From Alphaproteobacteria bacterium (GTDB lineage: Bacteria > Pseudomonadota > Alphaproteobacteria > Micavibrionales > Micavibrionaceae), in the NCBI GenBank assembly GCA_020442475.1, contig JAGRKA010000018.1:1-38521 (forward strand): DNA of 38,521 bases. The letters run 5' to 3'. The notes under the pieces are model-generated. The model did no database searches. It was not told the origin of the DNA and saw only the letters and a program-made list of their open reading frames with translations. This document shows positions 1-7,417 of the stretch, piece by piece; within the stretch, counting starts at the first letter, position 1; every line of letters starts with the position of its first letter. The position numbers and the translations under genes are program-made.

Positions 1-279
<279 letters not shown>

Positions 280-292
280 CTGCAACCCGTCA

Positions 293-322
293 CCCCCGCC
301 TTGTGCGGGGGTCTGGTTTTTT
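293..322 (+). terminator. Rho-independent terminator-like hairpin after atpD
   Basis: A 7-bp GC-only stem (CCCCCGC at 293-299, GCGGGGG at 305-311) with a 5-nt loop is followed after five bases by a run of T at 317-322. It begins 14 bp after the atpD stop codon, so it should end or weaken transcription of the ATP synthase operon before atpC. The T-run abuts repeat copy A. Confidence 0.6.
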
Positions 323-323
323 A

Positions 324-350
324 AACCGCAGAGACGCAGAGGGCGCAGAG
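324..350 (+). repeat. CTCTGCGG-type repeat, copy A (inverted relative to B and C)
   Basis: This 27-base segment is the reverse complement of copy B (927-953) with three mismatches. It is built from three tandem CGCAGAG-type units. It lies between the atpD terminator and the first cassette gene, and its last GAG is 6 bases upstream of that gene's ATG, so it may act as the ribosome binding site. Confidence 0.85.
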
Positions 351-356
351 AAAAAG

Positions 357-926
357 ATGTTTTTTCTATATGTTGTTGCCCACAAGAATGAAGACGGGGA
401 CTTTGTAAAACCTATTAAGATAGGTGTTACTAACAATTTGGATAGAAGATTGAGAGAGATACAGACAGGGAATCCTTTAAAAGTGGGGGTATATGCTTCA
501 ATTCCATTCTCGTTTGAAAAAGTGGCTTATGAAGCAGAACAGCATTTCCATGACATTTATAAAGTAACATCCTCCTTACAGGGTGAGTGGTTTGATATTG
601 ACCCTTGGGATGCTTTTTGTGGACCTTTTTCCCGACTGACGGCCAGTGACGTACGTATAGCTCGATTAAATGAATATATAAACACTTTGAAATGGAAGAT
701 TAGCGAATTAGAGATGGTATTAGGAGAGCAGGAATCTCTTATAGAGGATGTTTTTCGTTCAGAGTTAAATGATCAGAATGACAGAATTTTTGATAAGTAT
801 AGCCGGGCTATGTGTAAAAAATATAAGGAAGTTTTGTCTACAATCGAAAGGCTTAAATCAGGAGCAGAGAAGGGCGTCGTCTTTTGTCCTACTCCGTACT
901 GGAAAAATTTAGCTAAAAGAAAATAA
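357..926 (+). CDS. T5orf172/MUG113-type GIY-YIG nuclease-like protein
   Basis: This 189-residue protein begins MFFLYVVAHKNEDG and continues PIKIGVTNNLDRRLREIQTG, then AYEAEQHFHDIY and GEWFDID. That order (Y-V, K-I-G-V-T with a following Arg, Q-T-G-N-P, E-x-x-H-F, G-E-W-F) is the pattern of the T5orf172/MUG113 branch of the GIY-YIG superfamily, which cuts or is predicted to cut DNA. The C-terminal half (about 105-189) is charged and probably coiled coil. An in-frame GTG at 303 would add 18 residues made of hairpin and repeat sequence, so ATG 357 is preferred. The gene is visibly richer in A+T than atpD and atpC, which suggests transfer. Its stop codon adjoins repeat copy B. Cellular role and target are unknown. 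Confidence 0.75.
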   Translation: MFFLYVVAHKNEDGDFVKPIKIGVTNNLDRRLREIQTGNPLKVGVYASIPFSFEKVAYEAEQHFHDIYKVTSSLQGEWFDIDPWDAFCGPFSRLTASDVRIARLNEYINTLKWKISELEMVLGEQESLIEDVFRSELNDQNDRIFDKYSRAMCKKYKEVLSTIERLKSGAEKGVVFCPTPYWKNLAKRK

Positions 927-953
927 CTCTGCGGTCTCTGCGCCTCTGCGGTT
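925..953 (+). repeat. CTCTGCGG-type repeat, copy B
   Basis: Twenty-nine bases identical to copy C at 1420-1448, in the same orientation, and inverted relative to copy A. Internally there are three tandem units, CTCTGCGGT, CTCTGCGC and CTCTGCGGT. It begins inside the stop codon of the T5orf172-like gene (TAA 924-926), so each cassette gene ends at or beside a repeat. Confidence 0.9.
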
Positions 954-976
954 AAAATAAAAACGGGCAATAAACC

Positions 977-1417
977 TTGGACAATAACGAAGACAACAAT
1001 AAAAATATCTCACAATTTCCGGATCTTGGTTCGGAGATTACGAGAGACATTATCAAGGCTGCGATTGAAGTACATCGCCATCTTGGTCCCGGGTTGCTCG
1101 AGAGTGTTTATGAGGCGTGTCTGGTTTACGAGCTTGAAAGGGCGGGGCTTCAGGTTGAACACCAGAAAAAACTGCCCGTGTTCTATAAAGGAATTGAGGT
1201 TGGTGATGGTTTTCGAATTGATGTCTGGGTCAACCGTAAAGTGGTTGTGGAATTGAAGGCGACCGAGAAAATTTTGCCGATACACGAGGCGCAGTTATTG
1301 ACCTATATGAAGCTTTCAGATACTCCTTTGGGGCTTATTTTGAATTTTAACGAAACACTTTTGAAAAACGGTATTAAGCGTATGGCGCTGTCAAAGGATG
1401 CAAAAACGGTGGAGTAA
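977..1417 (+). CDS. GxxExxY family protein (PD-(D/E)XK nuclease-like)
   Basis: This 146-residue protein carries the family signature GPGLLESVYEACLVYEL (G-x-x-E-x-x-Y). It is followed by FRIDVWVNRKVVVELKAT, where the Asp and the E-x-K match the active-site pattern of the PD-(D/E)XK nuclease fold. The biochemical function of the family is not established. The start is a TTG at 977. An in-frame stop at 971-973 rules out anything upstream, and no ATG or GTG precedes the conserved core, so the start is rare but forced. No clear Shine-Dalgarno sequence is visible. The gene sits between identical direct repeats B and C, inside what should be the atpD-atpC junction. Confidence 0.8.
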   Translation: MDNNEDNNKNISQFPDLGSEITRDIIKAAIEVHRHLGPGLLESVYEACLVYELERAGLQVEHQKKLPVFYKGIEVGDGFRIDVWVNRKVVVELKATEKILPIHEAQLLTYMKLSDTPLGLILNFNETLLKNGIKRMALSKDAKTVE

Positions 1418-1419
1418 AA

Positions 1420-1448
1420 AACTCTGCGGTCTCTGCGCCTCTGCGGTT
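1420..1448 (+). repeat. CTCTGCGG-type repeat, copy C
   Basis: Direct copy of repeat B with 29 identical bases, starting 3 bp after the GxxExxY stop codon and ending 20 bp before the atpC start. Recombination between B and C would delete exactly one 495-bp cassette and leave one repeat. Confidence 0.9.
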
Positions 1449-1468
1449 TAAAAAATAGGATTTCTACG

Positions 1469-1888
1469 ATGAGCGAAGCACAAAAAATACAGTTCGAGCT
1501 GGTATCTCCGGAGGAAAAACTTGTTTCCGAGCCGGTGAGCATGGCTGTGGTGCCGGGCGTTGAAGGCGAGATGGGCGTGATGGCCGGGCACTCTTCCTTC
1601 GTTGTTGCGCTCAAACCCGGTGTAGTGCAGCTCTATGTCGAAGAGGGCAAGCAGCCGGGCCGTAAAATCTTTATCGCGGGCGGTTTTGCCGATATCACAG
1701 CGGACAATTGCACGGTTTTGGCCGAGGCTGCCGTGAATGTGAAAGACCTGAACCGTACCGCGATCGAGCAGGATATCGCGAATCTGAGAGAGGATCTCGG
1801 TCTGGCAGCGGAAGAAGCCGATAAGGCCCGCATTCAGGGTAAGATCGATCTTGCGCAGGCCCGGCTTGAGGCCGCCATTCAAGGGTAG
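1469..1888 (+). CDS. atpC: ATP synthase F1 subunit epsilon
   Basis: This is the 139-residue epsilon subunit of the F1 central stalk, which couples rotation to catalysis and can inhibit ATP hydrolysis. The N-terminal beta-sandwich domain covers about residues 1-88 (FELVSPEEKLVSEPVSMAVV, then GEMGVMAGHSSFVVALKPG, both typical). A helical hairpin follows from about 92 to 139. AGGA at 1457-1460 is a plausible ribosome binding site. In the usual operon this gene directly follows atpD. Here it is 1.19 kb away behind a terminator-like hairpin and two nuclease cassettes, so it may rely on its own promoter or on read-through. It ends 6 bp from the convergent membrane-protein gene. Confidence 0.95.
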   Translation: MSEAQKIQFELVSPEEKLVSEPVSMAVVPGVEGEMGVMAGHSSFVVALKPGVVQLYVEEGKQPGRKIFIAGGFADITADNCTVLAEAAVNVKDLNRTAIEQDIANLREDLGLAAEEADKARIQGKIDLAQARLEAAIQG

Positions 1889-1894
1889 ACACTT

Positions 1895-2662
1895 CTACCG
1901 GATGATCGTTTTTCCTGCCCTGATGGCGAAGAGCGCAAAGGGCAGGGTAAGGCACAGCAGCGTCAGAACAATCCTGATATAGATCACCTCTTCAAACCCC
2001 AGTGCGGGAAGAGCGTCCTCGATTTTGTCGAAATCCCCGAAACCGTGGCTGCCTTTCTGGTTGTAGTACAATGTCCGGTGGACCGGATTGTGGAGCAGGC
2101 CGTAGGAATCGATCAGGGCGGCGAAAATCAGGCCGAAGCCGAATACGGCGTTCAGGACACGCTCGACATCACCGCGCGGCGCAAGATCGAACAGCGCCCT
2201 TGTCAGCAAAAACGCAGCCACAAGGATTTCTGCGCCCGGTCCCATGGCGTCGATCATCAAAAACCGTGTCTCTTCGTTCCAGACCGTGCCTAAATTGAGC
2301 AAGAGCAGCCCGGCCAGCAAAATTTGTAGAGGTTTGGCATGACGCCAGAAAAAGATACCGTAAGCGAGTAAAGCCCATATGCCGCCGACGATAAGCGGTT
2401 GAAAACCGGTAGCGTGAACGGCGAACCCGCCGCCATGGGTAAAGTCGAACATCGGCAATGTCGGATAGCCGTAAAACCACGCTGTAAGTGTATGCCCTAA
2501 CTCATGGAAGAAAGTCGCCATATAGGTCAGCCCTGCGCCCGCCCAGTTTAGTCCCTTCGGGCCGGGCTCCTGAGACAGCACCCATGAATAGATCGGAATG
2601 CATGCCGCAGCGGCGATCATAAGACCGATGATCAAGGTGGCGGTTGTGGAGAGTGTTTTCAT
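1895..2662 (-). CDS. Membrane protein with HELGH zinc-protease-like motif
   Basis: This 255-residue polytopic membrane protein starts at ATG 2662. An in-frame upstream ATG at 2749 would add 29 residues that look like untranslated leader. The first membrane segment is at about residues 6-28. The motif HELGH (residues 53-57) follows, then FDFTHGGGFAVHATG and at least four further hydrophobic segments. H-E-x-G-H inside a membrane segment is the zinc site of M50-type intramembrane proteases, and M50-like proteins of this size are common in bacteria. The third metal ligand and the usual LDG-type motif were not identified, so protease activity is inference. Many Arg and Lys residues lie between the segments. 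The gene is convergent with atpC. Confidence 0.65.
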   Translation of the reverse strand: MKTLSTTATLIIGLMIAAAACIPIYSWVLSQEPGPKGLNWAGAGLTYMATFFHELGHTLTAWFYGYPTLPMFDFTHGGGFAVHATGFQPLIVGGIWALLAYGIFFWRHAKPLQILLAGLLLLNLGTVWNEETRFLMIDAMGPGAEILVAAFLLTRALFDLAPRGDVERVLNAVFGFGLIFAALIDSYGLLHNPVHRTLYYNQKGSHGFGDFDKIEDALPALGFEEVIYIRIVLTLLCLTLPFALFAIRAGKTIIR

Positions 2663-2742
2663 AGGTCGGTGATTTTTGAAGGTAAAGAAATATCTTATCA
2701 AAAGAAAGGAAGGCGGCAAAGCCATGTTATGCAAGAGGAATG

Positions 2743-2769
2743 TTGACATAAGTTTTATATCTGTATTAT
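2743..2769 (+). promoter_or_regulatory. Candidate sigma70-type promoter for the exported protein gene
   Basis: A perfect TTGACA at 2743-2748 is followed after 15 bases by TATTAT at 2764-2769. The spacing is a little short. The start codon of the next gene lies 36 bases downstream. Confidence 0.45.
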
Positions 2770-2805
2770 GGTTTTTTTTTGAAACAGCCTGCGTTATAAA
2801 AAATC

Positions 2806-3447
2806 ATGAAAGCACCTTTGAAAACTCTTGTGGCTTTGCTTGCTGCCGCCAATATTCAAAATGCCGGGGCACTCCCTTATCCGTCCGTTCAGAATATACC
2901 TCTGAATGATATGAGTTTTCAGTCGGAGCCGCCGGTTAATATACAGACCGTGAATCCCGTATGTCAGATATTGTTGCTGGAAGCAGCTCAAGCTTTAGGG
3001 GAGCGGGATACGGATTTAGAGCGTACTTTGCTGACTATGTTTGAAGAGGGTTCGGAGCTTTACCGCATCGGCGAACGGCTTTTAAGCGGAAAGTTAAATC
3101 AGGAGGCGGAGCATCAGCATATTGAAAAATTGCTTGCGCTCGCAGCGGAACACCCAGCGATGCAGGCCCTTAACAGCGTTGACAGAATTTATGCGTTTGC
3201 TGTCAGCGCCAGCAACATCCTTCCGACTGTCGATGAGCGGAGGCAATTGGAGCACTTTTTTGAAGCCCATCAGGAGATGTTTAACGAGAGTCTGAGCAAT
3301 CTATGGATGACCGCCGCATTTGCCGGCAACATGGATAATGCGTTCGCTGCCGGTGAGATTATGCGTATCCGGCAGGCGATTGGAGCCGGCTATCAGGCTC
3401 TGGGCTATAGCTTGGATCCTGTGGAGGGCTTTAGACCGGAGCCTTAA
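2806..3447 (+). CDS. Exported hypothetical protein
   Basis: This 213-residue protein was not recognised as a member of any known family. It begins MKAPLKTLVALLAAANIQNA, a positively charged start plus hydrophobic stretch with Ala residues before a likely signal peptidase I site near residue 22 (NAGA-LP), so periplasmic export is likely. The mature part has one Cys in NPVCQILLLEAAQALGERD and is otherwise mostly predicted helix with many Glu and Leu. No catalytic motif is evident. A TTGACA box lies upstream. The gene stands alone, with a divergent neighbour on the left and a convergent LOG-family gene 7 bp to the right. Confidence 0.7.
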   Translation: MKAPLKTLVALLAAANIQNAGALPYPSVQNIPLNDMSFQSEPPVNIQTVNPVCQILLLEAAQALGERDTDLERTLLTMFEEGSELYRIGERLLSGKLNQEAEHQHIEKLLALAAEHPAMQALNSVDRIYAFAVSASNILPTVDERRQLEHFFEAHQEMFNESLSNLWMTAAFAGNMDNAFAAGEIMRIRQAIGAGYQALGYSLDPVEGFRPEP

Positions 3448-3454
3448 AGAAACC

Positions 3455-4345
3455 TCACGCGCCCCATTTTTCCGTGTGCAGGTCGATATAGACCGGTTTT
3501 TGACGGGAGAGGAGCGTTTTGAGTGTATCCTTGTCTTTCGCCGCATCATAGAGTTTCAGGCATTTTTCCGTGATGAAGGTTTCCTCAGCCGCGCGCCGGA
3601 TCCAGTCTAGCAAGCCGTCAAATTGGCCGTTTGTATTAAGAAATCCGATCGGGCGGGCATGTTTCCCAAGCTGTTTCAGGCCGAGAGCGCACACAGCGAA
3701 ATAGGCGTTCTCGATGGAGGGTTTGTCGATGATAATCGGCTCGTCCGTGCCGCGCATGATTTCATCTTCAAAATGCGGGTAATGGTTATGGTCTGTGTTG
3801 ATGCCCGTGGGCGGGCACCAGCGCTCAAGGGCGGGGAAGATATCTTCCAGCCTGCCCACCGTGATCAGAAAATCGGGATCAAAGTCGCTTTGTGCGCGGA
3901 TAAAGGGCAGGAGGGTGCTCCAATAGCCCTCAAGATCGACCAGGATAAGCGGTTTGGCATGCAGCTTTAATGCGCCCCAATAAAGGATTTCGAGGCTTTC
4001 ATCCAGCGTGCCAAAGCCGCCGGGCAGCGCGATCACGGCATCCGCTGTCAGGAACATCCGCTTTTTGCGCTCACATAGTTCCTCGACAAGGATCGTTTCG
4101 GTCAAATCGCCCAAAATGCGTTCGCTATCCTTGATCTTGCGCGGGATGATGCCGGTCACGTCTCCGCCATGCTCCAGAACGGTGCGGGCCAGAATACCCA
4201 TCAGCCCCGCATCCATTCCGCCATAGACCAGATGCTTTCCATTTTGCGCGATCAGGCGGCCCAGCGCTGCCGCCGCATCCTTAAAGACGGGCCGTGCGCG
4301 GCCAGAGGAGCCGAGATAAACGGTCAGGGTTTGGGTGTTATTCAT
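3455..4345 (-). CDS. LOG-family (lysine decarboxylase-like) Rossmann protein, extended form
   Basis: The first 190 residues of this 296-residue protein match the LOG family, whose characterised members release cytokinin bases by cleaving ribosyl monophosphates. LVYGGMDAGLMG lies at 39-50, ERKKRMF at 92-98, and the signature PGGFGTLDE at 108-116 with its Glu. In most members the first motif reads GGG, here GGM. The protein is about 100 residues longer than the usual 180-200. The C-terminal part (about 220-285, with RPIGFLNTNGQFDGLLDWI and EETFITEKCLKLYDA) again resembles the C-terminal segment of a LOG domain, which suggests a partial internal duplication. The substrate cannot be inferred. The gene stands alone on its strand. 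Confidence 0.8.
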   Translation of the reverse strand: MNNTQTLTVYLGSSGRARPVFKDAAAALGRLIAQNGKHLVYGGMDAGLMGILARTVLEHGGDVTGIIPRKIKDSERILGDLTETILVEELCERKKRMFLTADAVIALPGGFGTLDESLEILYWGALKLHAKPLILVDLEGYWSTLLPFIRAQSDFDPDFLITVGRLEDIFPALERWCPPTGINTDHNHYPHFEDEIMRGTDEPIIIDKPSIENAYFAVCALGLKQLGKHARPIGFLNTNGQFDGLLDWIRRAAEETFITEKCLKLYDAAKDKDTLKTLLSRQKPVYIDLHTEKWGA

Positions 4346-4473
4346 AATGTTAATTGACTTGTTTTCATATCTTGTTTAAGGCTTGTTCCAAACTATTCAT
4401 TATGAAGAACAGTTCTCTGGCCGACAAGCGCAAAGGGCTTTGTACGCGGGGAAATTGACAAGGAGTACATCTT

Positions 4474-5967
4474 ATGGCCGAAGCCGCAGCAACGCAGGAT
4501 CAAACAGTACAAGACCCGAAAAGCCCGTTTGAACAAGCTGTGGATTCTGAGCTTGAGACTATAAGAGCGTCCGTCAATAAATATAGGCAAGATAAAGACC
4601 CGGCTTTTGTTAAGGCGGCGATGTTTCAGATGCTCGTTTTATTTAATGATAAAAAGGTCCCATCCGATGAAAAATTTTCCAGTTTAAAAAGGATTCTTAC
4701 GGATGAATCTGTGACAAAACTTATAGCCGGAAATCCGGTCGAGTCTTTTAAGGTTCTTTTTGGTCCGTATGAAGATTATCAAGACTTGGATCGCATGAAT
4801 TCTTTGAAACCTCTGACCTCTCTTGTGGGGGATGAGAATAAGGCTGAGGCAGAAAAACTGTTTTTTGAAAATACGGCGATTAAGACTTTCATAGAAGAAA
4901 GGCCGGAAAAGGCTATGGCCCTGATAGGTTCTTCCGGGAAAGGGCCGGATGTTTCCGAAAACCCTGTCGTTCAGGCCAGTTCAAAAAAAGAGAAAGACCT
5001 CTCTCTTATTCAACTGATTTCTGAAACTCCGGATTTTGAAGGGACTTTTTATCATTCGGTTGTGCAGGATCATTTGAAAGATAAACCCGGCTCAGAGGCT
5101 ATTAACGCCATAATTTTGCGCCTCTCGAAATTGACAACAAACCAGCAGAAAATGGCGGTCGCTGTTTTTAGCGAACCGGTTATTCAGGAATATCTGGTTG
5201 AACAAAGTGATGTAGATAAAATTTTCGATTACTTGTCTTTTGAGGATGCGTTGGGGCATGAGGTCACCCAAAAAATAGCGGAGACCGATCCAAATATTGT
5301 TTTTCCTAGAGCGCTGTCTGTTCTTGAGACGGTTAGTGATTCATTTATTGAAAAAGGCTGGAAAGCGCTTTTATCTGACCGGCATTTTCACGGTTGGGTT
5401 TCCCAAAGTGAAGAGAACGGCACAACGCCGAATTTCAATCAATTTATGGCCAAGGCAAGATCTGTCCAGCGGCAGATTGATAATGCTGTTATTCGCACGG
5501 GTTTTACGAAACTTCTTCTTGAGGGATTTGACGGACTGCGTGATTCTAAGGCTTTGACCGAGCCTTATAATCTCACGGAGCTTCTGAGTCCGCTGGATAA
5601 GGCCGAAGGGGAATTGGTCGCGCGTTTTGCTGAAAAGGCTATGAACAGACCAGAAAAACCCCGCCGCGCTCTTCATGAAATCAGTGAGGAATTTAGAAAT
5701 ACAGTTGGTGCAGAGTGGAAAATTGTGCCTTTGACGGGGCAGGTAATAAAAAATTTTGAGCAGTATTCCCTGAAAACGAGCACAACAACAATTACCATAG
5801 CGTATTCACCTCGGCCGGTGCTGGATCAAGCCTTGCTGAAAGTCAACAAGCCGGTGATGGTGGTTTCCAGGCCTGTTATGCCCAGTGTAGGGCATAGGGG
5901 AGATGTGGTGCAGGCGGCTGTCTATGAAGATGGGCAAGTACAGGTGACGGCGGAGTACCATCCGTGA
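4474..5967 (+). CDS. Hypothetical protein of 497 residues
   Basis: No family was recognised. A strong AAGGAG-type ribosome binding site at 4460-4465 is well spaced from ATG 4474, so the gene is very probably translated. There is no signal peptide or membrane segment. The sequence is rich in Glu, Lys and Leu and looks mostly alpha-helical until about residue 410. The last 90 residues change character, with TTTITIAYSPRPVLDQALLK and KPVMVVSRPVMPSVG pointing to beta strands and possibly a small folded domain. The gene ends at 5967 and the convergent pabC ends at 5968, with no base between. Cytoplasmic location is inferred. Confidence 0.7.
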   Translation: MAEAAATQDQTVQDPKSPFEQAVDSELETIRASVNKYRQDKDPAFVKAAMFQMLVLFNDKKVPSDEKFSSLKRILTDESVTKLIAGNPVESFKVLFGPYEDYQDLDRMNSLKPLTSLVGDENKAEAEKLFFENTAIKTFIEERPEKAMALIGSSGKGPDVSENPVVQASSKKEKDLSLIQLISETPDFEGTFYHSVVQDHLKDKPGSEAINAIILRLSKLTTNQQKMAVAVFSEPVIQEYLVEQSDVDKIFDYLSFEDALGHEVTQKIAETDPNIVFPRALSVLETVSDSFIEKGWKALLSDRHFHGWVSQSEENGTTPNFNQFMAKARSVQRQIDNAVIRTGFTKLLLEGFDGLRDSKALTEPYNLTELLSPLDKAEGELVARFAEKAMNRPEKPRRALHEISEEFRNTVGAEWKIVPLTGQVIKNFEQYSLKTSTTTITIAYSPRPVLDQALLKVNKPVMVVSRPVMPSVGHRGDVVQAAVYEDGQVQVTAEYHP

Positions 5968-6768
5968 TTAAAATAGATAATAGTCTCCATCCACGCCTGA
6001 ATCTATATTCACGCGGCTTTGCCCCTCCAGCTTCACCACGGGGACGAGGCCGCGGATGGAATTGCTTAAATAAACGCCGTTCGCGTTTGTGACATCCTGC
6101 TCGGTGAGGCTCTTTTCAATCACGCCGTAACGCTCGATCAGAAGGCCGCGTGTGACGCCGCCCTGCGCGCCGTCGGATAGCGGCGGAGTGTAGAGCTTTC
6201 CGGCCTGTTGAATAAGCAGCGTCGCGATCGTCGCCGTGGCGACATGCCCGGCATTATTCAGCATGAGTGCCTCATTTGCGCCCTTTTGGCGAGCCTCCTG
6301 CGCGGCCATGATATTATCGCCGTAATTGAAATTCTTGATTTGCGACAGGGGCGAGCCTTCATTGCGCCGTACGGTTCGGGCGAAGACCACCTCCACTGGC
6401 GGAAAGCTTTCCGGCACCGGAAACACGCGCAGCGCGACCTGAAGGGCCGGATTTTCAGGGATCGCAAGCCCGTGCGGAGCGGAGCCTCTGGATATAATGA
6501 CATTCAGCCCGGCGTGGCCCTTTTCACGCCCATTCTCCCGGATAAAGGCGGGGAGATGTTTCCGCAGCGTTTCGATCTCGTTTTGGATTTCAAACCCCAT
6601 GATGGCGGCGCTGCGTTCGAGCTTCGCGAAATGGCGGTCCTCATGGGCGGGCCGCCCGTCAATCAGCAGCATGGTGTCAAATATGCCGTCTCCGAAACGC
6701 GCCCGGTCCGCGATCGTGAAAAGCGGGGCCTCATCAGGTTTGATCTCACCGTTATGCCAGACGCTCAT
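5968..6768 (-). CDS. pabC: Aminotransferase class IV, probable 4-amino-4-deoxychorismate lyase
   Basis: This 266-residue fold-type IV PLP enzyme probably releases pyruvate from aminodeoxychorismate to give p-aminobenzoate for folate. RFGDGIFDTMLL (24-35) is the family's N-terminal motif. SQIKNFNYGDNIMAAQEA places the PLP-binding Lys at 145. NEALMLNNAGHVATATIATLL and LSDGAQGGVTRGLLIE are the expected later blocks. The fold is shared with branched-chain and D-amino acid aminotransferases. The lyase call rests on context: the start codon overlaps the pabA stop by 4 bases (ATGA), and pabB is upstream on the same strand. Translational coupling to pabA is likely. Confidence 0.85.
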   Translation of the reverse strand: MSVWHNGEIKPDEAPLFTIADRARFGDGIFDTMLLIDGRPAHEDRHFAKLERSAAIMGFEIQNEIETLRKHLPAFIRENGREKGHAGLNVIISRGSAPHGLAIPENPALQVALRVFPVPESFPPVEVVFARTVRRNEGSPLSQIKNFNYGDNIMAAQEARQKGANEALMLNNAGHVATATIATLLIQQAGKLYTPPLSDGAQGGVTRGLLIERYGVIEKSLTEQDVTNANGVYLSNSIRGLVPVVKLEGQSRVNIDSGVDGDYYLF

Positions 6769-7370
6769 GCGGCCTCTTTCGAGTCTTTTGCCTTTTTCCG
6801 CCGGGCTTGCGCGAGCTTCAGGAAATTCTGGATCAGAGACAAGCCGTGCTCCGTCAGAATAGATTCGGGATGAAACTGCACGCCGTAAACAGGGTGCGTT
6901 TTATGTTGGAGCGCCATGATTGTGCCGTCCGTAGTTTTGGCCATCACACGTAAGGGGGAGTTTTCCGGCAGATGCACGATGAGGGAATGATAGCGCCCAA
7001 CGCTCAAGGGGGAGGGCAGGCTCCGGAACAGCCCCTTGCCATTGTGGGTAATCGGAGAGGCCTTGCCGTGTATGGGATCGCCGCTGCGCACCACGGAGGC
7101 GCCATAGCTCTCCGCAATCGCCTGATGGCCGAGGCAGACGCCGAGAATTGGAATGTCCGCGCCTAGCTCTTTGACGAGCTCCACGCAGATCCCAGCCTCT
7201 TTCGGTGTACGGGGGCCGGGGGACAGTATAATCGCTTCCGGCGCTTTGGTCTTGATCCCGGTGATGTCCAGCGCGTCATTGCGTACGACTTCGCAAGGGC
7301 TCCCCGCCAACTCGACATAGCGGGCGAGGTTGTAGACGAAGGAATCGTAATTGTCGATGACAAGGATCAT
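6765..7370 (-). CDS. pabA: Glutamine amidotransferase, aminodeoxychorismate synthase component II
   Basis: This 201-residue class I glutamine amidotransferase supplies ammonia to PabB. MILVIDNYDSFVYNLARY and LSPGPRTPKEAG are typical of the PabA/TrpG family. The catalytic triad is Cys79 in GVCLGHQ, His167 and Glu169 in FHPES. PabA and TrpG cannot be separated by sequence inspection. In many bacteria one protein serves both synthases. Linkage to pabB and pabC and the absence of trp genes favour the folate role. The Lys/Arg-rich tail (ARRKKAKDSKEAA) is an extra. A 906-residue orphan gene stands between this gene and pabB. Confidence 0.9.
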   Translation of the reverse strand: MILVIDNYDSFVYNLARYVELAGSPCEVVRNDALDITGIKTKAPEAIILSPGPRTPKEAGICVELVKELGADIPILGVCLGHQAIAESYGASVVRSGDPIHGKASPITHNGKGLFRSLPSPLSVGRYHSLIVHLPENSPLRVMAKTTDGTIMALQHKTHPVYGVQFHPESILTEHGLSLIQNFLKLAQARRKKAKDSKEAA

Positions 7371-7417
7371 GCTGCAGAGTTTAGAGGATTATATACCGTC
7401 TTCCCAGTAGTTTTGTA

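Noticed and set aside
303..356. Upstream start for the T5orf172-like gene
   Set aside because: The added codons come from the atpD terminator stem and repeat copy A. ATG 357 fits the domain start.
324..1448. CRISPR-like array (three repeats with spacers)
   Set aside because: Only three copies, one inverted, separated by about 500-600 bp holding full reading frames. No short uniform spacers and no cas genes.
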